Part shown: positions 1-10,037 of the stretch, piece after piece
Layout: each line of letters opens with the position of its first letter
Numbering within the stretch: position 1 is the stretch's first letter
Source of the DNA: Pseudomonas argentinensis
GTDB taxonomy: Bacteria > Pseudomonadota > Gammaproteobacteria > Pseudomonadales > Pseudomonadaceae
DNA length: 64,000 nt
Direction: 5' to 3'
NCBI RefSeq assembly: GCF_001839655.2
Contig: NZ_CP056087.1
Span: forward strand, 1,674,001 to 1,738,000
Program-made: the position numbers and the translations under genes
Notes under the pieces: model-generated
The model's input: the letters and a program-made list of their open reading frames with translations, nothing else
Told to the model about the DNA's origin: nothing
The model's database searches: none

Positions 1-1
1 C

Positions 2-340
2 GAAGGCTTCGCCGGGCACCACGCCTACCTCAAGCTGCGTGACCGCGCCTCGTTCGCCTTCGCCCTGGTATCGGTGGCTGCGGCACTGGAACTGGACGCC
101 GGCGGGCAGATCCGCCAGGCGCGTATCGCCCTGGGTGGCGTGGCCCACAAGCCGTGGCGGCGAGCGGAGGTGGAGGCCAGCCTGGTCGGCCAGGCCGCTA
201 CGCCCGAGCACTTCGCGGCCGCTGCCGAACTGCTGCTCAAGGATGCCCAGCCCCTGGCCCATAACGCCTTCAAGGTCGAACTGGCGCGCCGCGCCGTGGT
301 TCGTGCCCTGTCCACCGCCGCAGTAGGAGCCCGCCCATGA
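2..340 (+). CDS. Molybdenum hydroxylase FAD-binding subunit, C-terminal part (partial)
   Basis: The frame is already open at the left edge, so only the last 112 residues are present. They match the C-terminal domain of the CoxM/PaoB-type FAD subunit of molybdenum hydroxylases: the stretch [20 protein letters not shown], then a [20 protein letters not shown] segment, then a helical tail. This subunit normally passes electrons from the [2Fe-2S] subunit to FAD. The stop codon overlaps the next start (ATGA), so it is translationally coupled to the molybdopterin subunit. The [2Fe-2S] subunit is expected just upstream, outside the window. The substrate cannot be told from this fragment. Confidence 0.9.
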   Translation, partial: EGFAGHHAYLKLRDRASFAFALVSVAAALELDAGGQIRQARIALGGVAHKPWRRAEVEASLVGQAATPEHFAAAAELLLKDAQPLAHNAFKVELARRAVVRALSTAAVGARP

Positions 341-2532
341 ACGCGCGAACCCTCGGCCAACCCCTGGACCGCGTCGACGGCCCGCTGAAAGTCAGCGGCC
401 AGGCGCGCTATGCCGCCGAGCATCCGGCCGATGGCCTGCTGCATGGCAGCGTGATCTGCAGCGTGATCGCCCGTGGTCGGATCACCGCCATCGACGCCTC
501 GGCTGCCCTGGCGCTGCCCGGCGTCAAGCTGGTGCTCAGCCACCTCAATCGTCCGCCCATGGCCCAGGACGACGAGAGCTACGAAGATGACGATGCCGCC
601 GATGGCTCGCCGTTTCGCCCGCTGTTCAACGAGCGTATCCGTTACAGCGGCCAGCCGGTGGCTCTGGTGGTCGCCGACACCCTGGAGCTGGCACGCCATG
701 CCGGCTCGCTGGTGCGTATCGACTATGAGCAGCAAGCCCACGCCACCGATCTGCGCCACGCCCTGAGCGAGGCCCACGCCGCGCCGGCCGAGCTGCCCAA
801 GCCACGGGGCGACGCCGACGCGGTGATCGCCGGCGCGCCGCTGCGTCTGGAGCTGGAGTACGAGCTACCCTGCGAGTATCACCACCCCATGGAACCCCAT
901 GCCTCGACGGTGATCTACCAGGCCGATGGCAGCCTGCTGGTGCACGACAAGACCCAGGGCCCGCAGAACAGCCAGCGTTACCTGGCCGACGTGCTCAAGC
1001 TCGAACCGAATCGCGTGCGCATCAAGTCATCCTTCGTCGGCGGCGCCTTTGGCTCCGGCCTGCGCCCGCAATACCAGCTGCCCCTGGCCGCCATGGCTGC
1101 GCTGAAGCTGCAGCGGTCGGTGCGGGTGACCCTGACGCGCCAGCAGATGTTCACCTTCGGCTATCGTCCGCGGGCGGTGCAGCACCTGCAGCTCGGTGCC
1201 GACGAAAGTGGCAAGCTGCAGGGCCTGGTGCACGAGGTGATCGCCCAGACCTCGCGCTTCGAGGACTTTACCGAGCATGTCGCCGAGTGGTCGGGGATGC
1301 TCTATCACTGCGATCACGTGCGCCTGGCCTACCGGCTGGCGCCGCTGGACGTGTACACGCCGCTGGACATGCGTGCGCCGGGGGCCGCCACCGGGGTCTA
1401 TGCGCTGGAGTCGGCGATGGACGAGCTGGCCTGGGCCGCGGGCGTCGACCCGGTGCAATTGCGCCTGACCAACTATGCCGAAACCAACCAGAACGAGGGC
1501 AAACCCTATTCCAGCAAGGAGCTGCGCGCCTGCTATCAGCAGGGCGCCGAGGCCTTTGGCTGGAGCCAGCGCAGCCCGCAGCCGCGCAGCATGCGAGAGG
1601 GCGACCAGCTGATCGGCTACGGCATGGCCACCGGCGTATGGGAAGCCATGCAGATGCCGGCCAGCGCCCGCGCCAGCTTTACCGCCGACGGTCGCCTGAT
1701 CGTCGCCAGCGCCACCTGTGATATCGGCCCGGGCACGGCCACGGTGATGACCCAGATCGCCGCCGACGTGCTGGGCCTGGAGCCGTCCCAGGTGGAATTT
1801 CGTCTTGGCGATTCCAGCCTGCCCCAGGCACCGCTGCAGGGCGGCTCGTTCACCGTGTCGTCGGTGGGCAGCGCGGTGCGCGAGGCCTGCCTGGCCCTGG
1901 CCGACAAGCTCTGCGAGGCGGCGCGGCAATGGCCGGAGGCACCGTTCACTGATGGCGCCGCGCTGCGCTTCACGGCCGGCCGTGTGCAGCAGGGTGAAGA
2001 TGCCAATCGCACAGTCGAGCTGAAGGCGCTGCTGGCCCGCCACGGCAGCCTGGAGGCCGAGGTGCAGGCGCAACCCGGCAAGCAGCGCGAGCGCTATGCC
2101 AGTGCCAGCCATTCGGCGGTGTTCGTCGAGGTGCAGGTGGACGAAGCCTTGGGCACGGTACGGGTCACCCGGGTGGTCAGCGCCATTGCCGCCGGCCGGG
2201 TGATCAACCCGAAAACCGCGCGCAGCCAGATCCTTGGTGGCGTGGTGTGGGGCATCGGCATGGCCCTGCACGAGGAGGCGATGATCGACCACGACCTGGG
2301 GCGCTGCATGAACCACAACCTGGCCGACTACCACCTGCCGGTGCAGGCCGATATCGGCGATATCGAGGTGATCTTCGTCGAGGAGAACGACAGCATCATC
2401 AACCCACTGGGCTCCAAGGGCGTAGGCGAGATCGGCATCGTCGGCGTCGCCGCGGCGGTCGCCAATGCGGTCTATCACGCCACCGGCAAGCGCATTCGCC
2501 AATTGCCGATCACCCTCGACAAGCTGCTTTGA
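337..2532 (+). CDS. Molybdopterin-binding subunit of a xanthine dehydrogenase-family (PaoC/YagR-like) aldehyde oxidoreductase
   Basis: A 731-residue large subunit of a molybdenum hydroxylase, which oxidises aldehydes or N-heterocycles using water as the oxygen donor. The N-terminal [20 protein letters not shown] segment is the usual start of the family. Gly-rich cofactor loops follow ([11 protein letters not shown] near 230; [16 protein letters not shown] near 505), and the conserved GVGE motif with the catalytic Glu is near residue 698. Length is close to PaoC (about 730). It overlaps the FAD subunit by 4 bases. Its 3' end also overlaps the convergent DMT transporter gene by 23 bases. XdhC and a MobA-like protein that could load its cofactor are encoded 51 kb away in this window. 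The family call is firm; the substrate is unknown. Confidence 0.93.
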   Translation: MNARTLGQPLDRVDGPLKVSGQARYAAEHPADGLLHGSVICSVIARGRITAIDASAALALPGVKLVLSHLNRPPMAQDDESYEDDDAADGSPFRPLFNERIRYSGQPVALVVADTLELARHAGSLVRIDYEQQAHATDLRHALSEAHAAPAELPKPRGDADAVIAGAPLRLELEYELPCEYHHPMEPHASTVIYQADGSLLVHDKTQGPQNSQRYLADVLKLEPNRVRIKSSFVGGAFGSGLRPQYQLPLAAMAALKLQRSVRVTLTRQQMFTFGYRPRAVQHLQLGADESGKLQGLVHEVIAQTSRFEDFTEHVAEWSGMLYHCDHVRLAYRLAPLDVYTPLDMRAPGAATGVYALESAMDELAWAAGVDPVQLRLTNYAETNQNEGKPYSSKELRACYQQGAEAFGWSQRSPQPRSMREGDQLIGYGMATGVWEAMQMPASARASFTADGRLIVASATCDIGPGTATVMTQIAADVLGLEPSQVEFRLGDSSLPQAPLQGGSFTVSSVGSAVREACLALADKLCEAARQWPEAPFTDGAALRFTAGRVQQGEDANRTVELKALLARHGSLEAEVQAQPGKQRERYASASHSAVFVEVQVDEALGTVRVTRVVSAIAAGRVINPKTARSQILGGVVWGIGMALHEEAMIDHDLGRCMNHNLADYHLPVQADIGDIEVIFVEENDSIINPLGSKGVGEIGIVGVAAAVANAVYHATGKRIRQLPITLDKLL

Positions 2533-3475
2533 CGGGTGCCGATGACGGGTTCGCCAGCGCGGGCCCGTCATCGTTATGTTTGGGCTCGTTACGTATCACC
2601 ACCCACAGACCCAGCCCCGAGACAGCCGTGCCCAGGCCCATCAGCCAGGACAGCGGTTCACCGAACATCGCCCAGGCCCACACCAAGGTCAGCGCCGGGC
2701 TCAGGTACAGCACGCTGGCCACCCGGGCCGGCGTCGAGCGCTTCAGGCACAGCCAGTACAGGCCGTAGCCGCCGATGGTGGAAATGCTCGTCCACAACAC
2801 GCTCAGGGCGAAGCCGCCCGAAGGCACCGGCATCAGGCTGCTGTCCATTGCCGCCAGCAGCGCGAAAGGCACGCAGCAGATGCAGCACTGCAGCCACAGA
2901 TTGCCGAGCAGGTCGAGGGACGCCGTGGCCTTGGTGCGTTTCTGCCACAGGGTGGCGACCGCCAGCGAGAGCATGCCCAGCAGCGGCAAAGCGTAGACCC
3001 ACAGCGGCGCATTGCCCCAGGCCAGCGCGTCCGAAGTGACCAGCACCACGCCGGTCAGGCCGATGAGCAAACCCAGCCAGGTGCGCCAGCCCAGGCGTTG
3101 CCGGAGCACCAGCACACTGAGCAGGGCGACGCCGATGGGCAGCAGGTCGGCCAGCAGGGCCGCGAGCCCAGCCGGTACGCCCAGGGCGATGCCTTGCACC
3201 ACGCCGGCCAGGTAACCACCCATTGCCAGCAAACCGATGCCGGCATGGCGCAGCAGGGTGGCCGGCGAGGCGTGGCGCAGGCGTGGTAATGCCCAGGGCG
3301 CCAGCAGCAACACGAAAAGCAGGCTGCGCCAGAACACCACCAGCATGGCCGGCGCATGATCGATGGAGAAGCGGGCGCCGATAAAGCCCGAACTCCAGAC
3401 CACCACCAGCGCCGCTTCGAGAGCCAACAGGGGAATGGCGACGGGCCACAGGCGGGCAGTCTGTTGAACGGGCAT
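2510..3475 (-). CDS. DMT-superfamily (EamA) transporter
   Basis: A 321-residue inner-membrane protein with about ten hydrophobic segments in two EamA halves (about 15-145 and 160-295). The first half opens with LVVVWSSGFIGARFSI and the second has GYGLYWLCLKRSTPARVASVLYLSPALTLVWAW, both typical of drug/metabolite exporters such as the RhtA/YdcZ type. The exported substrate cannot be read from sequence. The gene converges on the molybdopterin subunit and its last 23 bases overlap it. It is divergent from the LysR gene at 3574, which makes that regulator its most likely controller. No strong ribosome-binding site is visible before the ATG at 3475, so the start is moderately certain. Confidence 0.88.
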   Translation of the reverse strand: MPVQQTARLWPVAIPLLALEAALVVVWSSGFIGARFSIDHAPAMLVVFWRSLLFVLLLAPWALPRLRHASPATLLRHAGIGLLAMGGYLAGVVQGIALGVPAGLAALLADLLPIGVALLSVLVLRQRLGWRTWLGLLIGLTGVVLVTSDALAWGNAPLWVYALPLLGMLSLAVATLWQKRTKATASLDLLGNLWLQCCICCVPFALLAAMDSSLMPVPSGGFALSVLWTSISTIGGYGLYWLCLKRSTPARVASVLYLSPALTLVWAWAMFGEPLSWLMGLGTAVSGLGLWVVIRNEPKHNDDGPALANPSSAPVKAACRG

Positions 3476-3573
3476 GGCAGATGACCGGATAGAGGGTGTA
3501 GGTGCAGGCTACGAAAGCGGAGTAATCTAATAAATCAAAATATATTTAATCAGTAGTTCGGAATTGTTAAACG

Positions 3574-4425
3574 ATGAATGCCGTGCTCGATATCGAACTG
3601 ATCCGCACCTTCCATGCCGTGGCACGCAGCGGGCGCTTCAAGGCCGCAGCCGAACAGCTGCACAGGAGCCCGGCGGCGATCAGCGTGCATATCCAGCGTC
3701 TGGAGACGGTCGCCGGTGGCCGGCTGTTCGACCGCGACAACCAGTCCGTGGCGCTAACGGCGCTGGGCAAGCGCCTGCTGCGCTCGACCGGCGAACTGCT
3801 CAGTACCCACGACCGGGTGCTGGCCGAGCTGCACGGGCCGCGGCTAGTGGGGCGCATCAGGTTGGGGGTGCCCGACGAATACGCCGCCCACGTGATCCGC
3901 GACATCCTGCCGATCTTCGCGGCGGCCTGGCCCAATGTGGTGCTGGAGGTACAGACCGCACCCAGCTATACGCTGCGCGAGCAAGTGCGGGCCGGCAAGC
4001 TGCACGGCGCGGTGCTTACCCTGCCGCTGGGGCAGCGTGAGGGCGCCCAGGTGCTGGTCGCCACCACGCCGGTATGGGTCGCCGCGGCGTCCCACCCAAA
4101 GAACTGGGGCGAGACCCTTCCACTGGCCATCCACGCGGCCGACTGCCCGTACCGCAGCCTGATGCTGGAGTCCCTGAAAGCGGCGGGCTATACCTGGCGG
4201 GTCGTGCTCGACAGCCCGTCCAGCCAGGCCATCAAGGCCTGCGTGGAGGCAGGCCTGGCGATCACCCTGATGGATCGCGCGAAGATGAGCAGCGCCATGC
4301 GCATCGTCGAAGAGCTGCCCCAGGCCGCCGAGCACGAGGTGCTGTTCCTGCGCTCGGCCCAGGCCCAGCACGACGAAGCCCTGGAGCTGTTGGCCCAGGC
4401 CATTCGTCAGCACTTCCGGTTGTGA
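3574..4425 (+). CDS. LysR-family transcriptional regulator
   Basis: A 283-residue LysR-type regulator. The N-terminal winged helix-turn-helix (about 5-65) reads LIRTFHAVARSGRFKAAAEQ and continues through a PAAISVHIQRLE recognition helix. A periplasmic-binding-protein-like effector domain runs from about 90 to 280. The gene is transcribed away from the DMT exporter across a short AT-rich spacer (3476-3573). This is the classic arrangement in which the regulator controls both itself and its divergent neighbour. It converges with hutC with no gap (stop 4425, hutC stop 4426). The effector is unknown. Confidence 0.92.
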   Translation: MNAVLDIELIRTFHAVARSGRFKAAAEQLHRSPAAISVHIQRLETVAGGRLFDRDNQSVALTALGKRLLRSTGELLSTHDRVLAELHGPRLVGRIRLGVPDEYAAHVIRDILPIFAAAWPNVVLEVQTAPSYTLREQVRAGKLHGAVLTLPLGQREGAQVLVATTPVWVAAASHPKNWGETLPLAIHAADCPYRSLMLESLKAAGYTWRVVLDSPSSQAIKACVEAGLAITLMDRAKMSSAMRIVEELPQAAEHEVLFLRSAQAQHDEALELLAQAIRQHFRL

Positions 4426-5135
4426 TCAGCGGTGCTTGGTGCTCGAGCGCAGCTTGTAGCGTTCGCCCGGATGGATCAGGCGCACGTAGCTGATCAGGTG
4501 CTCGTCCGACCAGGTGCGGCGGATCATCGACAGGCAGGCGGCGCCCGGCTCGATATCCAGCCATTCGGCGGTGCGGGCGTCGGCATGCACGGCCTCGACC
4601 ACATGCTCCACGTCGCTGATCGGGCAGCTGGCGACCAGCACTTCGTTGGGCGTCTGCCTGGAGAAGTCGCTGTTCAGGTAGTGGGGCACCCAGCGCGGGT
4701 TGACGAAGCGATCCTCGAGCTGGATCGGCACGCCGTCTTCCAGGTGCACGAGGATGCTGTGGAATACTTCGGCGCCAATACGCAGGCCCAGGCGCAGCGC
4801 CACTTCGTCATCGGCGGCCAGGGCTTCGCTGCGCAGGATGCGGTTGGCGTAGGCATGACCACGGGCGCGCACCTCGGCGGCGATGTTCATCACCTCATGC
4901 AATGAAGACTCGGACTTGCGGTCGGTGACGAAGGTGCCCAGGCCGGCCTGGCGAATCAGGTAACCCTGCTGCACCAGGTTGTTGATGGCCTTGTTGGCCG
5001 TCATGCGGCTGACCGAGAAATCCCGGGCCAGCTGCTCTTCGGGGGAATCTGGTGATGCAGCGGGTAGTCACCGTTGCCGATGCGCTCGAGCAGAAAATCC
5101 TCGATGGCCTTGTAGCGCGGGGTGGTACTGGTCAC
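4426..5135 (-). pseudogene. hutC: HutC histidine-utilisation repressor (GntR family), broken by a one-base frameshift
   Basis: Two adjacent frames together encode a HutC-type GntR regulator of about 236 residues. The first frame starts at a GTG at 5135 with an AAGGAG box 5 bases upstream (TSTTPRYKAIEDFLLERIGN) and ends the wHTH at LHHQIPP. The second frame resumes with MTANKAINNLVQQGYLIRQ and carries the UTRA effector domain to the end (VRLIHPGERYKLRSS). Between them, at about 5041-5045, the run CCCCC before GAAGAGCAG lacks one base. Adding one G restores PPEEQLARDFSVSRMTANK, the expected recognition helix. HutC normally represses hut genes until urocanate binds. As written the N-terminal DNA-binding domain is severed from the rest. 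This is either a real mutation or a sequencing error in a homopolymer. Confidence 0.85.
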
Positions 5136-5173
5136 GACAACTCCTTGGTAATGCCCGGTGCGCGGATGATAGC

Positions 5174-5241
5174 GGAGCGCAACGCTCCACTCCCAGCGCC
5201 GTAGTGGTAGGGCGGACTCAGGAGCGAAGCGAACAGTCCGC
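5174..5241. repeat. REP-like pair of small hairpins between hutH and hutC
   Basis: Two palindromes lie in the 240-base hutH-hutC gap: GGAGCG/CGCTCC (5174-5188) and GGCGGACT/AGTCCGCC (5211-5241, 8-bp arms, 15-base loop). Such paired GC-rich hairpins are common extragenic repeats in pseudomonads and could attenuate read-through from hutH into hutC. No coding potential is convincing here. Confidence 0.5.
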
Positions 5242-5375
5242 CAGGCAATGCCCAATTCGCCATCACAGGCTACGCCTTGGCCCGACGGCGTACCGTTTCG
5301 CGACGACTACAGGGATGTAGGCGTCAGCGCGACGCAGGATGCCAAAGCCGAGTACGCCCTGGATCTATGTGCGTA

Positions 5376-6911
5376 TCAACCCACCGACGGCAGCATGCCG
5401 GCCGGCAGCAATGGCGTCAGCACGCGCTCGCTCAGCAGTTCGTCGGCGGCGGCGATGTCCGGGGCGAAGAAGCGATCCTCGACGTAGTAGGGCACCTGGG
5501 CGCGCAGGGTCTGGCGCGCCTGTTCCAGTTTCGCCGAGCTCTTCAGGCCATGGCGGAAGTCCAGGCCCTGGCAGGCGCCCAGCCATTCGATGGCGAGGAT
5601 GCCGCGCACGTTCTCGGCCATCGGCCACAGGCGCTTGCCGGCGTTCGGTGCCATGGACACGTGGTCTTCCTGGTTGGCCGAGGTCGGCAGGCTGTCGACG
5701 CTATGGGGGTGGGCCAGGGCCTTGTTGTCGCTGGCCAGGGCCGCGGCGGTGACCTGGGCGATCATGAAGCCGGAGTTGACCCCGCCGTTCTCGACCAGGA
5801 AGGGCGGCAGCTGCGACATGTGGCGGTCCATCATCAGCGAGATGCGCCGCTCCGACAGGGCACCGATTTCGGCCAGGGCCAGGGCCAGGTTGTCGGCGGC
5901 CATGGCCACGGGTTCTGCGTGGAAGTTGCCGCCGGAAATCACGTCGCCCTGGTCGGCGAACACCAGCGGGTTGTCGGATACCGCGTTGGCCTCGATCTGC
6001 AGCACCTCGGCGGCCTGGCGCAGCTGGGTCAGGCAGGCGCCCATGACCTGGGGCTGGCAGCGCAGCGAGTAGGGATCCTGAACCTTGTCGCAGTTGGCGT
6101 GGGAGCGCGCCACTTCGCTGCTGTCGCCGAGCAGGTCGCGGTAGGCCGCCGCCACGTCGATCTGCCCGTGCTGGCCGCGGGCAGCGTGGATGCGCGCATC
6201 GAACGGGGCGCGCGAGCCGAGCATGGCCTCCACGCTCAGGGCGCCGCACACGGTGGCGGCAGCGAACAGGTCTTCGCCCTCGAACAGCCCGCGCAACGCG
6301 TAGGCAGTGGACACCTGGGTCCCGTTGAGCAAGGCCAGGCCCTCCTTGGCCGCCAGGGTCAGCGGCTCCAGGCCGGCCACTGCCAGCGCTTCACGGGCCG
6401 GCAGCCATTGGCCCTTGTGGCGTGCCTTGCTCTCGCCGAGCAGCAGCAGCGACATGTGCGCCAGGGGCGCCAGGTCGCCGGAAGCGCCCACCGAGCCCTT
6501 GAGCGGAATGTGCGGGTAGACCTCGGCGTTGATCAGCGCGATCAGCGCATCGATCACCGTGCGGCGGATGGCCGAAAAGCCCCGGGCCAGGCTGTTGACC
6601 TTGAGCAGCATGATCAACCGCACCAGGGCGTCATCCAGCGCTTCGCCGACACCGGCGGCGTGGGACAGCACCAGCGAGCGCTGCAGTTTTTCCAGGTCGT
6701 CCGGGGCAATGCGGGTCGAGGCCAGCAGGCCAAAGCCGGTGTTGATGCCATAGGCGGTGCGGCCTTCGGCGAGTATCCGCTCGACACAGGCGACGCTGGC
6801 GTCGATGCCGGCATGGGCGCTGGCATCCAGCGTGACGTTGACCGGCTGCAGGTACAGGGTGCGCAGCTGGGCCAGGGTCAGCGAGCCCGGTTTGAGGTTC
6901 AGGGTGGTCAT
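5376..6911 (-). CDS. hutH: Histidine ammonia-lyase
   Basis: A 511-residue cytosolic enzyme that converts L-histidine to trans-urocanate and ammonia, the first step of histidine breakdown. The Ala-Ser-Gly triad that cyclises into the MIO electrophile is visible at about 143-145 in [15 protein letters not shown]. The N-terminal YGINTGFG motif is near 54-61 and the [12 protein letters not shown] motif is in the C-terminal half. Length is typical of HutH (about 510). The ATG at 6911 has an AGGAG box 9 bases upstream and starts 3 bases after the hutU stop, so the two are one transcriptional unit. hutC follows 240 bases downstream. Confidence 0.98.
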   Translation of the reverse strand: MTTLNLKPGSLTLAQLRTLYLQPVNVTLDASAHAGIDASVACVERILAEGRTAYGINTGFGLLASTRIAPDDLEKLQRSLVLSHAAGVGEALDDALVRLIMLLKVNSLARGFSAIRRTVIDALIALINAEVYPHIPLKGSVGASGDLAPLAHMSLLLLGESKARHKGQWLPAREALAVAGLEPLTLAAKEGLALLNGTQVSTAYALRGLFEGEDLFAAATVCGALSVEAMLGSRAPFDARIHAARGQHGQIDVAAAYRDLLGDSSEVARSHANCDKVQDPYSLRCQPQVMGACLTQLRQAAEVLQIEANAVSDNPLVFADQGDVISGGNFHAEPVAMAADNLALALAEIGALSERRISLMMDRHMSQLPPFLVENGGVNSGFMIAQVTAAALASDNKALAHPHSVDSLPTSANQEDHVSMAPNAGKRLWPMAENVRGILAIEWLGACQGLDFRHGLKSSAKLEQARQTLRAQVPYYVEDRFFAPDIAAADELLSERVLTPLLPAGMLPSVG

Positions 6912-6914
6912 GAA

Positions 6915-8585
6915 TCAGGCTCCTCGGGTGATCATCGGCAGGTTCAGGCCCTGCTCGTGTGCGCACTCTATGGCGATCGGGTAGCCGGCGTCAGCATGGC
7001 GCATCACGCCGCTGGCCGGGTCGTTGGTCAGTACCCGGGCGATGCGCTCGGCGGCTTCGTCGCTGCCGTCGCAGACGATCACCACCCCCGCGTGCTGGGA
7101 GAAGCCCATGCCCACGCCGCCGCCGTGGTGCAGCGACACCCAGGTGGCGCCGCCGGCGGTATTGAGCAGGGCGTTGAGCAGCGGCCAGTCGGACACCGCA
7201 TCGGAGCCGTCCATCATCGCCTCGGTCTCGCGGTTGGGGCTGGCCACCGAACCGGAATCCAGGTGGTCACGGCCGATCACCACCGGCGCCGACAGCTCGC
7301 CGCTGCGCACCATCTCGTTGAACGCCAGGCCCAGCTTGGCGCGCTGGCCGAGGCCGACCCAGCAGATGCGCGCCGGCAGGCCCTGGAAGGCGATGCGCTC
7401 GCGGGCCATGTCCAGCCAGCGGTGCAGGTGGGCGTCGTCGGGGATCAGTTGCTTGACCTTGGCGTCGGTCTTGTAGATGTCCTCGGGGTTGCCGGATAGC
7501 GCCACCCAGCGGAACGGGCCGATGCCACGGCAGAACAGCGGGCGGATATAGGCCGGCACGAAACCGGGGAAGTCAAAGGCGTTGGCCACGCCTTCGTCCT
7601 TGGCCATCTGGCGGATGTTGTTGCCGTAGTCGAAGGTCGGCACGCCCATCTTCTTGAAGTCGAGCATGGCCTGCACGTGCACGGCCATGGATTGCTTGGC
7701 GGCCTTGACCACTTCGGCGGGCTGGGTTGCGGCGCGGTCGCGGTACTGCTCCCAGGCCCAGCCGGCCGGCAGGTAGCCGTTGAGCGGGTCGTGGGCGCTG
7801 GTCTGATCGGTGACCATATCCGGGCGCACACCGCGGCGCACCAGCTCGGGCAGGATCTCGGCGGCATTGCCGTGCAGGGCAATGGAGATGGCCTTGCCTT
7901 CGGCGGTGTACTTGGCGATGCGCGCCAGGGCGTCGTCCAGATTCTCGGCCTGTTCGTCGACGTAGCGGGTACGCAGACGGAAGTCGATGCGGCTCTGCTG
8001 GCACTCGATGTTCAGCGAGCAGGCGCCGGCCAGGGTGGCGGCCAGCGGCTGGGCGCCGCCCATGCCGCCAAGCCCGGCGGTCAGCACCCAGCGGCCCTTG
8101 AGATCGCCGGCGTAGTGCTGGCGTCCGGCCTCGACGAAGGTTTCATAGGTGCCCTGGACGATGCCCTGGCTGCCGATGTAGATCCAGCTGCCGGCGGTCA
8201 TCTGGCCGTACATGGCCAGGCCCTTGGCATCCAGCTCGTTGAAGTGCTCCCAGGTCGCCCAGTGCGGCACCAGGTTGGAGTTGGCGATCAGCACCCGCGG
8301 TGCGTTGGCGTGGGTCTTGAATACGCCCACCGGCTTGCCGGACTGCACCAGCAGGGTCTCATCGTCGTTCAGCTGCTTGAGGCTCTCGACGATGGCATCG
8401 AAGCATTCCCAGTTGCGTGCTGCCCGGCCGATGCCGCCGTAGACCACCAGCTCCTTGGGATTTTCCGCCACCTCGGGATCCAGGTTGTTCATCAGCATGC
8501 GCAGCGGCGCTTCGGTCAGCCAGCTCTTGGCCGTGAGCGTGGTGCCGCGCGGGGCGCGGATTTCGGTGTCGCGGAACTTGGTCAT
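6915..8585 (-). CDS. hutU: Urocanate hydratase
   Basis: A 556-residue NAD+-dependent urocanase that hydrates urocanate to 4-imidazolone-5-propanoate, the second step of the hut pathway. The N-terminus ([29 protein letters not shown]) is highly conserved. The NAD-binding [10 protein letters not shown] loop lies near residue 170 and the [14 protein letters not shown] stretch is in the middle. The length is the standard bacterial size. An AGGAG box sits about 8 bases before the ATG. It lies between the YjiH-like gene (38-base gap) and hutH (3-base gap), all on the same strand. Confidence 0.98.
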   Translation of the reverse strand: MTKFRDTEIRAPRGTTLTAKSWLTEAPLRMLMNNLDPEVAENPKELVVYGGIGRAARNWECFDAIVESLKQLNDDETLLVQSGKPVGVFKTHANAPRVLIANSNLVPHWATWEHFNELDAKGLAMYGQMTAGSWIYIGSQGIVQGTYETFVEAGRQHYAGDLKGRWVLTAGLGGMGGAQPLAATLAGACSLNIECQQSRIDFRLRTRYVDEQAENLDDALARIAKYTAEGKAISIALHGNAAEILPELVRRGVRPDMVTDQTSAHDPLNGYLPAGWAWEQYRDRAATQPAEVVKAAKQSMAVHVQAMLDFKKMGVPTFDYGNNIRQMAKDEGVANAFDFPGFVPAYIRPLFCRGIGPFRWVALSGNPEDIYKTDAKVKQLIPDDAHLHRWLDMARERIAFQGLPARICWVGLGQRAKLGLAFNEMVRSGELSAPVVIGRDHLDSGSVASPNRETEAMMDGSDAVSDWPLLNALLNTAGGATWVSLHHGGGVGMGFSQHAGVVIVCDGSDEAAERIARVLTNDPASGVMRHADAGYPIAIECAHEQGLNLPMITRGA

Positions 8586-8623
8586 GGTGCGGGCTCCTGT
8601 AGGAACGGGTCAGGGGTGGGCGG

Positions 8624-9949
8624 TCAGAGCCAACCCAGAAATCGGGCAAGGTAGGCCATGGGGATGGCCAGCAGCAGGCTGAGCAGGGTGCGCTGCAGCC
8701 AGATCAGCAGCAGGTGGCCCAGGCTCAGGGGAATCCGCGTGGCCAGCACGCAGGGAATCGAGGCGGAGAGAAACAGCACGCTGCTGACCGAGACGATGGC
8801 GGTGACGAACTTCACCAGCAGGTCGGCGTCCTTGAGCAGCATCGCCGGCAGGAACATCTCCGCCAGGCCGGCGGACAGGGCGCGGGCCACCTGCATGGGA
8901 TCCTCCAGGCCGAACAGCCAGGTCAGCGGGTAGAGCAGCACGCCGAGGGCGTCGAACAAGGGGGTGTACTTGGCGGCGAGCAAGCCGAGCAGGCCGACGG
9001 CGAGAATGCTCGGCAGGATCGCGGCGGTCATGCGCAGGCCATCGACGAAGGTTTCACGCAGCGCCGAGCCCAGCGCCGGTGCGATGCTGGCCTGCTGCAT
9101 GCCGGCGCGCCAGGCGCTGCCCAGGCGGCTTTCACCGGCCTGCAGTTGCGCTTCGGGGGTGGACTCGGAAGGCAGGCGCGACAGCGGATAGATGCGCGCG
9201 CTGATCGCGGTGACCGCGAAGGTCACCGCCATGGCGCTCCAGAAATACAGGTTCCACTGGCCCATCAGGCCCAGGGTCTTGGCGATGATGACCATGAACG
9301 GCGCCGATACGGTGGAGAACCCGGTGGCGATGATCGCCGCCTCGCGCACGCTGTAATGGCCCTGCTGGTACATGCGGTCGGTGATCAAGAGGCCCACCGA
9401 ATAACTGCCGACGAAGGACGCCACCGCGTCGATGGCCGACTTGCCCGGGGTGCGCCAGATCGGCCGCATCACCGGCTGCATCAGCACGCCGATCAGCTCC
9501 AGCAGGCCGAAGCCGATCAGGAACACCAGGGCCAGCGAGCCCAGCGGGACGATCAGCGCCAGGCTGAGTACCAGCTTCTCGAACAGGAACGGCAGCATGT
9601 CCGGCTGGTACAGCGCCTGTGGGCCGAGCTGCAGCAGGTAGGCGGCGCCGATCAGCAGGCCGAATACCTTGAGTACGCTGAATACCGTATGGGTCAGGCT
9701 GCGCCGCCAACTGCCGTCGAGCCAGGGCGCCAGGGCGCCATAGAGCATGAACAGCAGCGCCACGCCGATCACCAGGGGCCGCGCGTGCAGTTGCAGGGCA
9801 CTGGCCGCGTGGTCGAGGAGGATGGTCGAACGCCCGGCGATCTCGAACGGCACGAAGAACAGCAGCAGGCCGATCAGGCTGTAGCCCAGCAAGCGCGCCA
9901 GGGCACGGGGGCGCGACACGCCGGCCCTCAAGGGCAGGAACTCAGACAT
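8624..9949 (-). CDS. YjiH-family nucleoside-recognition (Gate-domain) membrane protein in the hut operon
   Basis: A 441-residue polytopic inner-membrane protein with about ten to eleven hydrophobic helices. The middle contains the Gate-domain pattern of the YjiH/SpoVB-like nucleoside-recognition family, GKSAIDAVASFVGSYSVGLL followed by ATGFSTVSAPFMVIIAKTLGLM. A second GALRETFVDGLRMTAAILPS block occurs in the C-terminal half. The biochemical role of this family is poorly defined. Its position between hutG and hutU, in the same orientation with a clear AGGAG site, suggests transport or membrane handling of histidine, urocanate or a product such as formamide. That role is inferred from context only. 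Confidence 0.85.
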   Translation of the reverse strand: MSEFLPLRAGVSRPRALARLLGYSLIGLLLFFVPFEIAGRSTILLDHAASALQLHARPLVIGVALLFMLYGALAPWLDGSWRRSLTHTVFSVLKVFGLLIGAAYLLQLGPQALYQPDMLPFLFEKLVLSLALIVPLGSLALVFLIGFGLLELIGVLMQPVMRPIWRTPGKSAIDAVASFVGSYSVGLLITDRMYQQGHYSVREAAIIATGFSTVSAPFMVIIAKTLGLMGQWNLYFWSAMAVTFAVTAISARIYPLSRLPSESTPEAQLQAGESRLGSAWRAGMQQASIAPALGSALRETFVDGLRMTAAILPSILAVGLLGLLAAKYTPLFDALGVLLYPLTWLFGLEDPMQVARALSAGLAEMFLPAMLLKDADLLVKFVTAIVSVSSVLFLSASIPCVLATRIPLSLGHLLLIWLQRTLLSLLLAIPMAYLARFLGWL

Positions 9950-10037
9950 GGCGCGGCTCCTGGCCGCGGCGGGCGGTGGTGAACATCGGGGTTTCCTCGT
10001 CGTTGTTGTTGTGCGGGAAAGCGCGGTTCTTGCCTGC

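Noticed and set aside
5277..7499. A 740-codon open frame on the plus strand across hutH and hutU
   Set aside because: It is the complement of two unmistakable hut enzymes. Its translation is Gln/His/Gly-rich low-complexity sequence with no family pattern, as is usual for antisense frames in high-GC DNA.
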